Origin: Chloroflexota bacterium | Lineage (GTDB): Bacteria > Chloroflexota > Anaerolineae > DTPP01 | Assembly: GCA_012514615.1 (NCBI GenBank) | Contig: JAAYZY010000427.1 | Location: forward strand, 1 to 6,011 | DNA: 6,011 nt | Reading direction: 5' to 3' | The notes under the pieces: model-generated | The model's database searches: none | What the model saw: only the letters and a program-made list of their open reading frames with translations | What the model was told of the DNA's origin: nothing | In this document: in pieces, positions 5,806-6,011 of the stretch | How the letters are laid out: every line of letters begins with the position of its first letter | Position numbering within the stretch: the stretch's first letter is position 1 | Translations under genes and position numbers: made by a program

Positions 5806-6011
5806 CTACACAAAGCCCACTTCGGGGAGATCCGGATCGCCGTCCAGCTCCACCGTTTCCTGCAAGAACTCCATCGCTTCCTGCGCCAGAGAGGCCGGCA
5901 CCAGCACCCGCACTTCCCCCAGGCCGTCCACCGTCACGGCAAAGACGGTGCTGCCGCTGCTGTAGGAAAGCGTCGCCGGAATCCCCGCCGACTCCAGCTT
6001 GGCCCGCACCA
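5806..6011 (-). CDS. DUF2007-like small protein, C-terminal part (5' end outside window)
   Basis: The frame runs open from the right edge to a TAG at 5808-5806, about 68 visible codons. The GTG near the edge is probably internal, since the family's opening strand (a few tens of residues) should lie further upstream. The visible part reads AKLESAGIPATLSY, then TVFAVTVDGLGEVRVLVPAS and a helix LAQEAMEFLQETVEL, ending in an acidic tail (DGDPDLPEV). The L-E-x-A-G-I-P-A helix end, V-x-V-L-V-P strand and following A-x-E-A helix match DUF2007 (PF09413, 'putative signal-transducing protein'). These are small, ferredoxin-like proteins of unknown function, often with an acidic C-terminal tail. The stop lies 65 bp before the -35 box of the next operon, with no convincing terminator between them. 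The match is by eye to a short family, so confidence is moderate. Confidence 0.6.
   Translation of the reverse strand, partial: VRAKLESAGIPATLSYSSGSTVFAVTVDGLGEVRVLVPASLAQEAMEFLQETVELDGDPDLPEVGFV

Noticed and set aside
5726..5965. A 79-aa plus-strand open frame over the promoter region
   Set aside because: It has no RBS, runs through promoter elements and the opposite-strand gene, and has low-complexity Ser/Pro/Thr composition.
5778..6011. A plus-strand GAGGAGGT followed by an open frame from TTG at 5788 to the window end
   Set aside because: Spacing from the purine run to TTG is only 3 nt, and the frame is antisense to the DUF2007-like gene. The purine run is better explained as an arm of the inverted repeat.

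Overview
The window is GC-rich, with mostly G/C-ending codons. It carries a multi-domain DNRLRE protein joined by Thr/Pro/Ala linkers, beside a set of uncharacterised housekeeping-type genes. This combination, and the overall style of the proteins, suggests a Chloroflexota bacterium (Anaerolineae or a relative) or a metagenomic contig from one. That is an inference from protein character; there is no rRNA or marker gene here to prove it.

Layout. Positions 1-2667 (+) hold the C-terminal 888 codons of a secreted or surface repeat protein: four DNRLRE domains separated by three low-complexity TATPT-type linkers. It converges on a minus-strand gene set. A perfect GC-rich hairpin (2688-2724) sits at the junction and holds the stop codon of the minus-strand gene in its loop. 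Reading leftward on the minus strand, the genes are: the C-terminal part of a small DUF2007-like protein (6011-5806, cut by the window edge); a 133-bp intergenic region with a near-consensus promoter; a 526-aa protein of unknown function (5672-4092, GTG start); a 138-aa protein of unknown function (4066-3650); a small hairpin (3587-3612); and a CinA N-terminal-type protein without the PncC domain (3554-2706).

How it fits together. The 526-aa and 138-aa genes are 25 nt apart and almost certainly share the promoter at 5713-5741. Both end in segments that look like winged helices, so they may be a DNA-associated pair, but no function can be assigned. cinA lies just past the small hairpin with little room for its own promoter, so it is probably expressed by partial read-through.

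The most interesting point is the 5673-5805 intergenic region. A 16-bp inverted repeat flanks the promoter and covers the ribosome-binding site of the 526-aa gene. Transcripts reading through from the upstream gene would carry both arms and could hide that site. Transcripts started at the local promoter would carry only the ribosome-binding-site arm. A second dyad overlaps the -35 box. In the DNRLRE gene, domain 2 has clearly different codon use from its three sister domains, suggesting domain shuffling. I found no CRISPR array, tRNA, rRNA or insertion sequence.
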